DNA of 64,000 bases, taken from Acetobacter syzygii (lineage in GTDB: Bacteria > Pseudomonadota > Alphaproteobacteria > Acetobacterales > Acetobacteraceae). A program made the translations under genes and the position numbers. A model generated the notes under the pieces. The model saw only the letters and a list, made by a program, of their open reading frames with translations. It was not told the DNA's origin and searched no databases. The stretch is taken from the NCBI RefSeq assembly GCF_000964225.1, contig NZ_BAMZ01000016.1, positions 19,530-83,529 of the forward strand. Reading direction: 5' to 3'. Shown one piece after another: positions 1-9,109 of this stretch; the first letter of the stretch is position 1; each line of letters opens with the position of its first letter.

Positions 1-2
1 TA

Positions 3-488
3 CGCGCAGAGTATCAACTCGTTAATCCGGGTAGTGCTGTTGTTATTTGGGCAGCACTTTCCGCGTGTTGGGCGCAAGCTATTACGTCCCTGCAGAAAAA
101 TGCTGTTACACACCCGATCGCACAATCTGTTGTCTGCCCATGCTGTGGTGCGCCGCCTGTTGCCAGTCTGGTGCTGGATGGGGCCCGGGAAGGGCTCCGT
201 TATTTACAATGTAGCCTGTGCGAGACCCGCTGGCATCGGGTCAGAGCCGTTTGCATCGCATGTGAAAAAACCAGTCAGATCGACCACTGGACGCTGGATG
301 ATACCAAGTCTGCCATACAGATTGAAACCTGCGGCGATTGCAAAAGTTACATTAAAACTTTCCGTCTGGATTATGATCCAACTTTGGAAGCAGTCGCGGA
401 TGATATAGGGAGTTTTACACTCGATAAAGTGGCGGAAGCAGAAGGCTTCTTGCGTATTGGCATAAACCCTTTCTCATTCCCGGCGTAA
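3..488 (+). CDS. fdhE: Formate dehydrogenase accessory protein FdhE (5' truncated by window edge)
   Basis: The reading frame is open from the window edge and ends at TAA 486-488, so only the C-terminal ~160 residues are visible. They carry the paired-cysteine knuckles typical of FdhE: CPCC, CSLC, CIAC and CGDC, followed by the family-like ending of the rubredoxin-like domain. FdhE is a cytoplasmic iron-binding factor needed for maturation of membrane or periplasmic formate dehydrogenases. The gene lies 7 bases before moeA and near fdhD, so the region is a formate dehydrogenase maturation locus. The structural subunits are probably to the left of the window, which cannot be seen here. Confidence 0.9.
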   Translation, partial: RAEYQLVNPGSAVVIWAALSACWAQAITSLQKNAVTHPIAQSVVCPCCGAPPVASLVLDGAREGLRYLQCSLCETRWHRVRAVCIACEKTSQIDHWTLDDTKSAIQIETCGDCKSYIKTFRLDYDPTLEAVADDIGSFTLDKVAEAEGFLRIGINPFSFPA

Positions 489-495
489 TAGAACC

Positions 496-1761
496 ATGGA
501 TTGTCTAGAGCATTCTTTTGATCCATCTTTAGTTGCGGAACAGAAAGCAATGCCAGAAATGGTCAGCTACGATCAGGCACAAGAACTTTTATCCGATCTG
601 GCCAAAAAACTTTCCTTGCAAAATAAAGAAACTATCCCTCTGGCTCAGGCCTGTGGCCGTATTCTGGCGGAAGACCTGTTTGCCAATTCCCCACGCCCGG
701 AAGCTGACATTTCTGCTATGGATGGGTATGCTTTCTGCTGTGCTGATATTACCATAACAGATAAACATACCGGCACCATTCCGCTGCAGGATTATATTGT
801 TGCTGGAGACCAGCCTCTTCCACTCTGGAAAGGAACGGCCGCCACCATTCTAACAGGCGCACGTCTGCCTGCTGGCGCAGATTGTGTGATTGCTCGGGAA
901 CGGACACAACTCAAAGATGACCTGCTATCTCTTAATCTGGTCGATATAGCACCGGGCAAGAATATCCGGCGGTTAGGGGAAGAGTTTATCGCAGGAACTC
1001 ACTTACTTAACGCCGGGCAAAAACTAGATTGGCGTCACCTTGTGCTACTGGCCAGCCAGAAAGTGCAAGAACTATCCGTTTATAAGCCGCTCACTGTTGG
1101 GATTATTGCCAATGGTGCAGAGTTTTCTCACTCTGCACAAGATTGTCGGACTGAGCTTAATACTCTTCTACTTGGCTCTATGCTGGAAAATTTGGGTATT
1201 CAAACCATTAACAGTGTTGTTCGTTCTGATAGTAAGCACGATTTAAAAAAAGCCATTTTGGATATGGTTGAACAGTCAGATATTCTCCTAACAACAGGTG
1301 GTATTTCTGTTGGGAAAACAGATCATGTTTTGCCTGTTCTAAAAAGCCTTGGTGCTAATGGTCTGTTTCGTCGTGTAAAAATTCGACCAGGCAAACCTTT
1401 TACTGTTATGCAGCTTGGCACAAAACCTGTTTTTTGTCTGCCTGGCAATACGGGAGCAGCAGCCATTTGCACTCAGTTTTTTATTATTCCGTTCTTACTG
1501 TCGGTTTTAACCAGAAAAACCCAATCTACGACTTCAGACACACTTTCTGGTATAAGCAATTTTTCCTTAATGCCACCAACAGATACAACTTGCTTTGTGC
1601 CTGTAACTCTTTTGCAAAAGGGGAATGACCGCGTGCTTTCCCTTGTGCCGTCGCAAGGAGCATCTGACATACTGTGTTTTTCCCAATCTGCGGGAATTTT
1701 ACGTATTCCGGAAGGGCATCCCCTCAATGCAGGGGACTGGTGTCATGCAAGACCATTCTGA
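496..1761 (+). CDS. moeA: Molybdopterin molybdenumtransferase MoeA
   Basis: The 421-residue product has the usual MoeA length and order. The N-terminal half contains the AMDGYA segment, the middle has the MoCF-binding domain with GGISVGKTDH at about residues 268-277, and RPGKPF follows at 297-302. MoeA inserts molybdate into adenylated molybdopterin to give molybdenum cofactor in the cytoplasm. The first ATG (496) has no clear ribosome site; an in-frame ATG at 550 is a possible later start. The 3' end overlaps the convergent mobB by 19 bases. It follows fdhE closely and is probably cotranscribed with it, unlike many relatives in which moeA sits behind moaC in the trp operon. Confidence 0.93.
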   Translation: MDCLEHSFDPSLVAEQKAMPEMVSYDQAQELLSDLAKKLSLQNKETIPLAQACGRILAEDLFANSPRPEADISAMDGYAFCCADITITDKHTGTIPLQDYIVAGDQPLPLWKGTAATILTGARLPAGADCVIARERTQLKDDLLSLNLVDIAPGKNIRRLGEEFIAGTHLLNAGQKLDWRHLVLLASQKVQELSVYKPLTVGIIANGAEFSHSAQDCRTELNTLLLGSMLENLGIQTINSVVRSDSKHDLKKAILDMVEQSDILLTTGGISVGKTDHVLPVLKSLGANGLFRRVKIRPGKPFTVMQLGTKPVFCLPGNTGAAAICTQFFIIPFLLSVLTRKTQSTTSDTLSGISNFSLMPPTDTTCFVPVTLLQKGNDRVLSLVPSQGASDILCFSQSAGILRIPEGHPLNAGDWCHARPF

Positions 1762-2282
1762 TCTGTCCATAAAAATGCATGGGTTTGAATATGGTGTGCA
1801 ATACCAGCCAGATCGTCAATGTGGAAAACAGGCTTCTGACTTATGTCATGGCAATATTCCAACGCATCTGTTGCAACAGACTGTATCCGCTCCATTTTTG
1901 TAAAAATGGCCTCTTTCCCTGTTATGGAGCGCCAAACTTCCATTGTGGCAGGTACTTCCGCATGGAAACCTTCTATCAAAATCAAATCTACTGGACGCAT
2001 GGCTTTGATTAAGTCGTTTAAAACAGGAGGACTGGCGGCTTCATGCTGTAAAATCCAGCGCTGCGGAGTGGCCAACATAACTTCCACAGCACCATGCTGC
2101 CTGTGCAGGAAAGTATCTTTCCCCGGCTTATCCATATCGACACCATGATGAGTGTGTTTGATTGTGGAAACACAAAGACCCTGTTGACTAAAAAAGGGAA
2201 TAAGCCGACTGATCAGATGCGTTTTGCCTGCTCCACTCCGACCAATGATCCCAAACACACGCTGCGCCCGATTATGCCCCAT
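1743..2282 (-). CDS. mobB: Molybdopterin-guanine dinucleotide biosynthesis adapter MobB
   Basis: The 179-residue protein begins with a P-loop, GRSGAGKT at residues 14-21, followed by an SxxKHxHH-like segment (STIKHTHHG) and LIEGFH, all usual for MobB. MobB is a GTP-binding partner of MobA and helps attach GMP to molybdenum cofactor. It is transcribed opposite to moeA, overlapping its 3' end, and divergently from mobA, with 89 bases between the two mob starts that must hold both promoters. The C-terminal part is less conserved, as usual for the family. Confidence 0.92.
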   Translation of the reverse strand: MGHNRAQRVFGIIGRSGAGKTHLISRLIPFFSQQGLCVSTIKHTHHGVDMDKPGKDTFLHRQHGAVEVMLATPQRWILQHEAASPPVLNDLIKAMRPVDLILIEGFHAEVPATMEVWRSITGKEAIFTKMERIQSVATDALEYCHDISQKPVFHIDDLAGIAHHIQTHAFLWTDQNGLA

Positions 2283-2371
2283 ACAAAATAGCCCTAAAAT
2301 ATGAAACTCTTTGATTTATAAACACTCTCACTCACAATAAACAGCGTAAACGGGTAAAGGCACGGCTAATT

Positions 2372-3001
2372 ATGCAGCATAAACACAAAGTGGCCGGGCT
2401 GGTTCTGGCGGGCGGGCAGGGAACACGGATGCACCACGCCGATAAAGCCTTTATAAATATCGGCAACCGTCCGTGTATCGACTGGGTTATAACCCGTCTT
2501 ATGGAAGAATGTACTGATATTGCCATCAGCGCCAATGGTGATGCCAGTAGATTCAAAGCATGGAATTTTCCTGTAATCGCCGATACGGTACAAGGTGTAG
2601 GTCCACTCGCCGGGTTACTCCGCGGGTTGGAGTGGGCAGAAGCAAAAGGATTTGATTTGCTGGTGAGTGTACCGGTGGACACACCCTTTATTCCGGTCAA
2701 TCTGGTTAGCAAACTACAGCCCGGCGCATCCTACGCAACTTATAACGGACAAAACCATCCTCTTGTTGCCTTATGGCCTGTTACACCTGCCCGGGCACTA
2801 CTGGCTGCACAACTCGGTAATATAACGGATCAGAACAGAAAACAGAGCACTCGTGTCTGCACTCTAGCAGATGCACTCGGAGCAGATGCTGTTGATTTTT
2901 CAACCCTATCATCCAATGATCCATTTTTAAACATCAATACTCCCCAAGACCTGATTACTGTAAACACCTATTGGAGCAGGAATAAAAATAATGGAGAATA
3001 A
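2372..3001 (+). CDS. mobA: Molybdenum cofactor guanylyltransferase MobA
   Basis: The 209-residue protein has the nucleotidyltransferase signature LAGGQGTRM at residues 12-20, a following lysine in HHADKAF, and the acidic metal-binding segment VPVDTPF. MobA transfers GMP from GTP to Mo-molybdopterin to make the bis-MGD form used by DMSO-reductase-family enzymes such as formate dehydrogenase. It overlaps fdhD by 11 bases, so the two are translationally coupled. An AAAGG run about 13 bases upstream could serve as ribosome site. Confidence 0.93.
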   Translation: MQHKHKVAGLVLAGGQGTRMHHADKAFINIGNRPCIDWVITRLMEECTDIAISANGDASRFKAWNFPVIADTVQGVGPLAGLLRGLEWAEAKGFDLLVSVPVDTPFIPVNLVSKLQPGASYATYNGQNHPLVALWPVTPARALLAAQLGNITDQNRKQSTRVCTLADALGADAVDFSTLSSNDPFLNINTPQDLITVNTYWSRNKNNGE

Positions 3002-3887
3002 TAAGGAAATATTTCCCATTTCCACATCTTATCCAGCAAAACGAATGACATGGCATAATTCATCAGACAACACCCCCTGTATTAGCGAAGATACTTTAAA
3101 TCTGGCTGAAGAAGTGCCCTTGGCCTTGGTCTATAACGGCCTTGATTATGCCGTAATGATGATTACCCCACATAATATTACTGATTTTGCAATCGGTTTT
3201 TCCTTGACTGAAGGCCTTGTTCAATCTCCTTCTGATATCAAGCTGCTCTCTGTTACCTCTGCGGCTGGTGGTTTACGCGCTGATATCCGTGTTGGTGCGG
3301 AAGCATTGCGTACAGTTCTGGCACGGACCCGCAGGCCCATAGCCGGTCGAACCGGTTGTGGAATCTGTGGTTCCGATATGGATAGCCTTCTCCAACGCGG
3401 CCAAAAGAGCATTACGGGATACACACCAGAATTTTCAGCTATTCGCTCTGCCGTAATGAACTTGCGGCAACACCAAACATTAAACGCAGGAATAGGAATG
3501 CTCCATGCGGCAGCATGGTGCACAGTAAATGGACAAATCACCTTCACGCGCGAAGATGTCGGCAGGCACAATGCGTTGGACAAACTTATTGGTTACGGCC
3601 TGAACAACAATTACGATTTCACAAACGGCTTTTGCTTATTAACCAGCCGTTGTTCCTACGAAATGGCAACCAAAGCTATTACTGCGGGTATGTCTGCGCT
3701 CGTCTCCCTTTCCGCACCGACAGCTCTGGCCCTGCGAACAGCGCAGCAAGCAGGTCTTGTTCTGGTCGCTCCAGTAAAATCAGACCATCTGTGTATTTTC
3801 TCGCCAACTACGCTAAATTCTGATCTGGCGACTTCCAATAATTCCGCACCCCAGCAAAATCAACATGCTCAAATTACGGAGCTGTAA
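2991..3887 (+). CDS. fdhD: Formate dehydrogenase sulfurtransferase FdhD
   Basis: The 298-residue protein carries the essential CxxC loop in GRTGCGICGSD (Cys123 and Cys126) and the conserved segments TREDVGRHNALDK and SRCSYEM. FdhD takes sulfur from the cysteine desulfurase IscS and delivers it to the molybdenum cofactor before insertion into formate dehydrogenase. It overlaps mobA at its start, and its last 14 bases overlap the convergent royal-jelly-family gene. The neighbourhood indicates that the formate dehydrogenase served is a bis-MGD enzyme. Confidence 0.95.
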   Translation: MENNKEIFPISTSYPAKRMTWHNSSDNTPCISEDTLNLAEEVPLALVYNGLDYAVMMITPHNITDFAIGFSLTEGLVQSPSDIKLLSVTSAAGGLRADIRVGAEALRTVLARTRRPIAGRTGCGICGSDMDSLLQRGQKSITGYTPEFSAIRSAVMNLRQHQTLNAGIGMLHAAAWCTVNGQITFTREDVGRHNALDKLIGYGLNNNYDFTNGFCLLTSRCSYEMATKAITAGMSALVSLSAPTALALRTAQQAGLVLVAPVKSDHLCIFSPTTLNSDLATSNNSAPQQNQHAQITEL

Positions 3888-5025
3888 TTGGTATTTTAAC
3901 AACAAGGAATGGAGGTTTGCGCATATCCTGCCCATCATGCAGGCGGGGAAGGCGGCTCCATTGCCCCATCACAACATACACTGCCTGCCGGTCAGCAAAA
4001 ATGCCATCTGGCCATACAAACCGAGGATCAGACGCAACCATTTCATAAGTCCCATCCACATTACGGCGAAACACGGCATCATGGTCAGCGGCTGTTGTAT
4101 AAATCCGGCCCCATGGGTCTGTTGTCAGGCCATCGGCCGCGCCCTTTTCCCCTTCATCTACGACAAACGTTGCAAGCTCTTGAGAATTCAGGGCAAAGTC
4201 CGCCAGCTTATCGGTTGGCAGGCTATACAGCCGACGGCTGGCTAATGGCGCATAATAAAGTCTGGAAGAATCAGGCGACAAGGTAATACCATCAGCACCA
4301 CCTGCGGGGAACGTTGGGTGGTTGGGGTCATAACGCAAAACGCGGCCATCGAGTACAGTCTGGTACCCGGTATCTGGCATAACGGAACGCGTATTTTCCA
4401 GCACACGGCGCTGTTGCCCCGTGGCAATATCCAACACGACCAGAGCCGGATGCCCATCAAACGAGCTGTCAGTAATGTAAACCGTTCCTTTTTTGCCATG
4501 TGTCAGATCAATCCGTAGATCATTCATATGGCTCCCAGGTAACAAAGCATCCTTAAGCACAATATTGGCGATAATCCGCCCCGTTACAGGGTTGATCCCT
4601 ACAACCTTTGCTCCTCCAGCAGGAATAGGGAGGCCTTTGATTTTACCGTCATCAATAATCCATAAATTCCCGCGTGTATCCGTTGTCATACCATGGGGGG
4701 AAACCAGTCTGGATTGCGGGGAGCCAACAGTGGAAGCTGCAAATGCTGTTGATGGAAAGGGTACGAGCTGACCATTTTTCCATTCTGCCAGAACTGGTCC
4801 TGGGTGGTCACCATCATGCTTGGGAAATGTAAGAAACAATCGCCCGTTAACAACAGCAATGCCTGACGGATCAGGGTCTGTTATGCTGGCAATAATCTGA
4901 ACCGTTCCAATTTGGCCAAAGGCGGGGTCCTGATTACTGGTTATACGGGGTTCCGCTGCCTGCAGCCCCGTTGCTACTCCTCCCCATAAACAGGTTCCAA
5001 GCAAAAACGCTCTCAATACGTGCAT
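3874..5025 (-). CDS. Secreted major-royal-jelly-protein (yellow) family protein
   Basis: I choose the ATG at 5025 because a GGGGGA ribosome site lies just upstream and the product then starts directly with a signal peptide (MHVLRAFLLGTCLWGG... ending LQAAEP). This gives 383 residues; a longer form would start at 5076. The mature part looks like a beta-propeller of the MRJP/yellow family, with segments such as SPHGMTTDTRGNLWIIDDG, LRIDLTHGKKGTVYITD, PAGGADGITLSPD and DGLTTDPWGRIY. Bacterial members are of unknown or lactonase-like function, so the substrate is not predictable. It is the last gene of a reverse group with a secreted amidohydrolase and an MFS transporter, and it overlaps fdhD at the 3' end. 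Confidence 0.8.
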   Translation of the reverse strand: MHVLRAFLLGTCLWGGVATGLQAAEPRITSNQDPAFGQIGTVQIIASITDPDPSGIAVVNGRLFLTFPKHDGDHPGPVLAEWKNGQLVPFPSTAFAASTVGSPQSRLVSPHGMTTDTRGNLWIIDDGKIKGLPIPAGGAKVVGINPVTGRIIANIVLKDALLPGSHMNDLRIDLTHGKKGTVYITDSSFDGHPALVVLDIATGQQRRVLENTRSVMPDTGYQTVLDGRVLRYDPNHPTFPAGGADGITLSPDSSRLYYAPLASRRLYSLPTDKLADFALNSQELATFVVDEGEKGAADGLTTDPWGRIYTTAADHDAVFRRNVDGTYEMVASDPRFVWPDGIFADRQAVYVVMGQWSRLPRLHDGQDMRKPPFLVVKIPITAP

Positions 5026-5094
5026 TTTGTTCCCCCATTGGTTCATTAAAAACAGGTGCTGCGGGCGTTTTTTCACTCCAAGCAGGAATGAGCT

Positions 5095-6453
5095 TCAGGG
5101 GGCACTCCGTGGCTCCTGCACAGGTACGGGACCAGAAACAGCATTGCCATTCGCCCATGTTTCTACCACCTGGTCAGCATCTGCCATCGTCACAGCAGGA
5201 TTACCGGCAACAACCAGCAGGTCTGCTCTTTTACCCGCCACAATAACGCCACGGTCCTGCAACCCCAGCAATTCAGCAGCGCTCTGTGTTGCAATTTGCA
5301 GCGCAGAAAGGGGAGGAATACCAGCCCGCACCATCAAAGCTAACTCGCGATGCTCAGCAACTCCCGGCACACGTAAAGGGGTTGCGCCACTATCTGTTCC
5401 AAAACCAACCTTGACCCCAGCTTTCCACAACGTTTGCAGGTTTTGTAAATTCATTGCTAAAGATGTACGGGCAAAATCCGCCTTGGCTCCATTGCTATTA
5501 TTGCGTTGCCATGTTGGATTGTTGATCTGTTGTAATAATGGCGCGGATAAACCGGCTACTACAAATGGAGTTTTTACCCACGTAGGCTGCTCTGCCCATA
5601 CCGTGGTTGCTTCATCCAATTGCAAAGTGGGTATATACCATATGCCGCGCTCTTTAAGGGTTTGAACCAAGGAAGACGGAACTGGCTTATCGCGCACTCC
5701 ATGCGCCAGAATATCCACTCCAGCCGCAACAACATGCTCAGCATCATCAAGATCATGGATATGCGCGGCAACCCGTAAATGTTTTTTATGCGCCTCATCT
5801 ACTACGGCAGCAATAATAGCCGGATCCATTTTTACAGGTAACGAATGGTCAAAGTCATCCACCCATATTTTGACCAAATCAGTGCCTTCTTCTGCCATTG
5901 TATCTACATTTTTCCGGGCATCTTCTGGCGTGCGAGGTCTAAAAAGCTGGTCGGGCGCAACATTCACTGGGGGAGCTCCGCGCGGAACACCAATACCCTG
6001 ATCAACCCCGAACAGATCAGTTGGCAGCAGCCCCATGTGCGCATCCTTGCGCATGGGATCAAAAACGTGCGGAACATTGTTACCTAGAGCTGTCACAGTT
6101 GTCACACCATAGCGGCGGTACTGCGCAAGTTCGGGCAAAATGTTATCGACCGTATAAAATTGCGGACCAGTCACAACACCTTTTAACTGGCCAATATGGC
6201 TATGATCGGAAATAAGCCCCGGTAAAACAGTTTTCCCCGACCGATCCATAATCTTAGCATGTGCGGGCAATGCAACGTTTTTGCCTGTCGCTACGATAAC
6301 CCCATCCTGCATAACTACGGTTCCGTCTTCTACGGGAGGAGCTCCCGTACCGTCTATGATCCGGATATGAGTCAACGCGACAGGCACAGTCTGTGCGCTT
6401 GCCAATGTTGGAATACCTAACAGAACGGTCGCTACAAACATTACTGGTTTCAT
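5095..6453 (-). CDS. Secreted amidohydrolase-family metal-dependent hydrolase
   Basis: The ATG at 6453 follows a GGAG site by 7-8 bases and gives a signal peptide ending at ASAQ, so a 452-residue exported protein is likely; the open frame runs further upstream only by crossing the preceding gene. The urease-like barrel is shown by SDHSHIG (His84, His86), the later VAAHIHD and DILAHG histidines, and GTDSGATP for the metal Asp. Family members hydrolyse amide, imide or peptide bonds (imidazolonepropionase- and prolidase-like branch). The exact substrate is unknown. It lies 22 bases after the MFS gene and 69 bases before the royal-jelly-family gene. Confidence 0.85.
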   Translation of the reverse strand: MKPVMFVATVLLGIPTLASAQTVPVALTHIRIIDGTGAPPVEDGTVVMQDGVIVATGKNVALPAHAKIMDRSGKTVLPGLISDHSHIGQLKGVVTGPQFYTVDNILPELAQYRRYGVTTVTALGNNVPHVFDPMRKDAHMGLLPTDLFGVDQGIGVPRGAPPVNVAPDQLFRPRTPEDARKNVDTMAEEGTDLVKIWVDDFDHSLPVKMDPAIIAAVVDEAHKKHLRVAAHIHDLDDAEHVVAAGVDILAHGVRDKPVPSSLVQTLKERGIWYIPTLQLDEATTVWAEQPTWVKTPFVVAGLSAPLLQQINNPTWQRNNSNGAKADFARTSLAMNLQNLQTLWKAGVKVGFGTDSGATPLRVPGVAEHRELALMVRAGIPPLSALQIATQSAAELLGLQDRGVIVAGKRADLLVVAGNPAVTMADADQVVETWANGNAVSGPVPVQEPRSAP

Positions 6454-6475
6454 TGTTGTCTCCATCATGCTGTTT

Positions 6476-7669
6476 TCAATCGACCAAGGCTCCAGCACGC
6501 TCGCGCCATGCCAGCCGGGCAGACATGACAAGACCACTAACCCCGGCAAGACTACCAACCAAAAACACGGATTCATCCCCAGCCCACTCAGCAAGGAGAC
6601 CGGCGAAAGGACCTGTTGCGCCGTATGCAAGATCCTGAAAAGCCGCAAAACCCCCCATAGCTGTACCACGCATTTGAGGCGCAACACGCCGGACAACCTC
6701 CACCCCCATGGCAGGGAAAATCATGGAGCAGCCACACCCGGTCAAAAATGCCCCAGCGAGTGCCATATTCGCGCTGGTCGCCTGCCATAGTAACATCTGC
6801 CCACAGGTCTCCACCACCATGGAAATCCAAGCTACGCGCGCACCCCCTAATTGATCAGGGAGATGACTACATAAAATTCGTACCAGCACAAAAGCTGCGC
6901 CAAAAAACGTCAAACCCAGCGCCGCATGAGGCCAGTGCCTATGCAGGAACATAAGGGGCATAAACGCCCCAATAGCTGCAAAACCAATACCTTGAAAAAA
7001 AACGACCAATCCAAGATCTGAAATTTTGTGGAGAATACGCCCAACCGGCAATCTCTCCCCGCCATGCGGTGGCACAGCCACTACAGGAGCAGCCATGGTA
7101 AAACCAACTAATGGCGTGGCAATGCAGCCGAGTGCGACCAACACATAGCCACCATGGTCGTATAGCGTTAGCCCCACCGGGCTCCCTACGGCAAGCGAGC
7201 CATACATACCCATCCCAACAACGGACAAGACCCGACCAGAACGATTGTGCCCCATAAGGCCAATGCCCCAAGCCAGCATCCCCACAACAGCCAGACTTTC
7301 ACCCAGGCCAAGGGTTAGACGCGCTATGAGCAGCATACAAAACGCAGCTACTGGGGTTGTCATCCAAGTGACAACTGCGGTTAGCAGCCCGCTAACTGTA
7401 TACAGAGCCAACCCATACAGCATACACCGTTTGCCACCCTGATGATCCGCACAACGACCGGCAAAGCCGCGCGTTACAATGGTCGAAGCAAACGCAACAC
7501 CAACAGCAAGTCCGGCAAGGGCATTGCCCATGTGCAACGAGGTTGCGACATATACCGAGGTTGTCGGCATAGACATGGCAACAGCAAGATAAGACAGGAA
7601 GAGGGCGACCGCGAGCCAAGCCAACCACTGTGGCGCCTTGTCCTGCTGTGCTGTGGGAATGCTGGGCAT
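6476..7669 (-). CDS. MFS transporter of the YfcJ/YhhS family
   Basis: The 397-residue protein has about 12 hydrophobic segments. It resembles the enterobacterial YfcJ/YhhS exporters closely in remembered segments such as TRGFAGRCADHQGGKR, LIARLTLGLGES, FQGIGFAAIG, GCGCSMIFPAMGVEVV and RGTAMGGFAAFQD. Members are proton-driven exporters in the inner membrane, some linked to arabinose or herbicide efflux. It heads a reverse operon with the amidohydrolase and royal-jelly-family genes. A perfect palindrome lies 54 bases upstream of the start. Confidence 0.85.
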   Translation of the reverse strand: MPSIPTAQQDKAPQWLAWLAVALFLSYLAVAMSMPTTSVYVATSLHMGNALAGLAVGVAFASTIVTRGFAGRCADHQGGKRCMLYGLALYTVSGLLTAVVTWMTTPVAAFCMLLIARLTLGLGESLAVVGMLAWGIGLMGHNRSGRVLSVVGMGMYGSLAVGSPVGLTLYDHGGYVLVALGCIATPLVGFTMAAPVVAVPPHGGERLPVGRILHKISDLGLVVFFQGIGFAAIGAFMPLMFLHRHWPHAALGLTFFGAAFVLVRILCSHLPDQLGGARVAWISMVVETCGQMLLWQATSANMALAGAFLTGCGCSMIFPAMGVEVVRRVAPQMRGTAMGGFAAFQDLAYGATGPFAGLLAEWAGDESVFLVGSLAGVSGLVMSARLAWRERAGALVD

Positions 7670-7723
7670 TATAAGGTACCAGCTCCTTTATTGATAATAG
7701 AGGCACACACAAGCTGCACCTTT

Positions 7724-7740
7724 AATCCCTGACAGGGATT
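7724..7740. promoter_or_regulatory. Perfect 17-bp palindrome, operator candidate
   Basis: The site reads AATCCCTG-A-CAGGGATT. It lies upstream of the reverse-strand MFS/amidohydrolase/royal-jelly operon and downstream of the antiporter. There is no T-run after it on the reverse strand, so it fits an operator better than a terminator. The regulator is not encoded next to it. Confidence 0.45.
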
Positions 7741-7848
7741 GGACAACTCAGCCTGTTTGCCAAGGGTTATGCATATGACAATACTGTGATGGAAGCTTTA
7801 GCGGCAACGGGATATTCCACACCAGCACTGCCATGTAACGCATACATC

Positions 7849-9057
7849 CTATGCCTTGCGAGGAGCTAACAGCTTGAACAATGGCCCCGTTAAAGTTGTG
7901 GAGATAACGGCGAGAACCATCAAAGATGCAAAACCAAAGTCAGAAAGCATACCCTGACTGTGCAGAATGGTCGCAGCCACAATTTCCATCAGACCCTTGC
8001 ATTGCAAAAGAGCCCCAACACCCAAAGCCTGCCGCGGTTTTAAACCTCCAGCAGGGGGGTAGATATAAACCGCTACAATTTTGGTTAAAATAGAAACCAC
8101 AACCAAAGCCAGGGATGCCACAACCGACGGCCATGTCAGTGCATCACCATTGATATGCAAACCACTATGACCAAAGAACATCGGAGCCAGCCAGATCAGG
8201 GCAAATGTTCCAACCGCTTCCACCGGCAACCGCCGAACCCAGCTTGGAGGCATGATCGCACCTGCAAAATAAGCTCCGATCAACTCATGCAGACCAAGCT
8301 GCATACTGGCCCAGGACCCAGCGGCCAGGTAAACTGGTACAGCCAGCCAGATCACCCATAGTGGCGGATGGCGGAAATGCCTGGAAGCCCAATAACCAGC
8401 CGCTGCCAGCCCAACCAGCAGAAAAATGGCCAATACTTCCCAACCAGTCCAGCCATGTAAGGCCGCAGAGCCACGCGCAGCGAATTGAAGTGCCGCCAAC
8501 CCAATCCACAAAGCAGCGTCGTCTACCACTGCCAATTTGAGTGCAAGTTGCCCCAAAGGTTTTTGATCCGCATCCAACTCCCGCACAACGCCGATCAGAA
8601 CAGGTAAGGCGCTTACGGCAATACATAAACCAATGGAAGCTGCCGCCACCCACGGTTCTGCATCCGGTGCCTGCCACCCCTTGAGATGCAAAAAAACAGT
8701 GTAAGCCAAAAATGAACCAACCAAAAAGGGTAGCCCCAAAGCAACCGCAGCACCGCCAAAAAGACGGCCTATTGTTGGTTGAGGAAAGCTTTGACCTGTC
8801 GGCTCTCCTCCCGGGTGCTGCCACATTTCCAGCCCTGCAGTAAAAGCGAGAACAAGAACGGCAACCCACCCAATATTATTTCCATACACGGATGGAATAC
8901 CCATTTCCTGCACAGGTATATGCCATACGGCTAAAGCTATACCAACAAGAATAGGCAACACAGCTATTGGCAACGCTTTTTGCATGAGTCGCCACAATAC
9001 CCATGGGAAAAATACAAAAATCGTGGCGTCTGTCAGAAGCGCTGTCAACTTTACCAT
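7849..9057 (-). CDS. Cation:proton antiporter (CPA2/Kef-like membrane domain)
   Basis: The 402-residue product is almost all membrane helices (about 11-12) and resembles the Na+/H+ exchanger domain: LVLAFTAGLEMW near residue 70, VVDDAALW in the middle, and a C-terminal half-repeat ending LLAPRKA. Members exchange Na+ or K+ for protons across the inner membrane, useful in an acid-producing cell. There is no cytoplasmic TrkA-N domain, so this is a membrane-only form. It is divergent from hmp, with about 200 bases between them. Ion specificity cannot be read from the sequence. Confidence 0.8.
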   Translation of the reverse strand: MVKLTALLTDATIFVFFPWVLWRLMQKALPIAVLPILVGIALAVWHIPVQEMGIPSVYGNNIGWVAVLVLAFTAGLEMWQHPGGEPTGQSFPQPTIGRLFGGAAVALGLPFLVGSFLAYTVFLHLKGWQAPDAEPWVAAASIGLCIAVSALPVLIGVVRELDADQKPLGQLALKLAVVDDAALWIGLAALQFAARGSAALHGWTGWEVLAIFLLVGLAAAGYWASRHFRHPPLWVIWLAVPVYLAAGSWASMQLGLHELIGAYFAGAIMPPSWVRRLPVEAVGTFALIWLAPMFFGHSGLHINGDALTWPSVVASLALVVVSILTKIVAVYIYPPAGGLKPRQALGVGALLQCKGLMEIVAATILHSQGMLSDFGFASLMVLAVISTTLTGPLFKLLAPRKA

Positions 9058-9109
9058 ATTGCGTCCTTTTTATTGAAATTTATCCCTTATAACGGATTAC
9101 AAGTATGAT

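Noticed and set aside
6454..6696. Upstream extension of the amidohydrolase frame
   Set aside because: It runs inside the MFS gene, and the ATG at 6453 has a ribosome site and starts a signal peptide.
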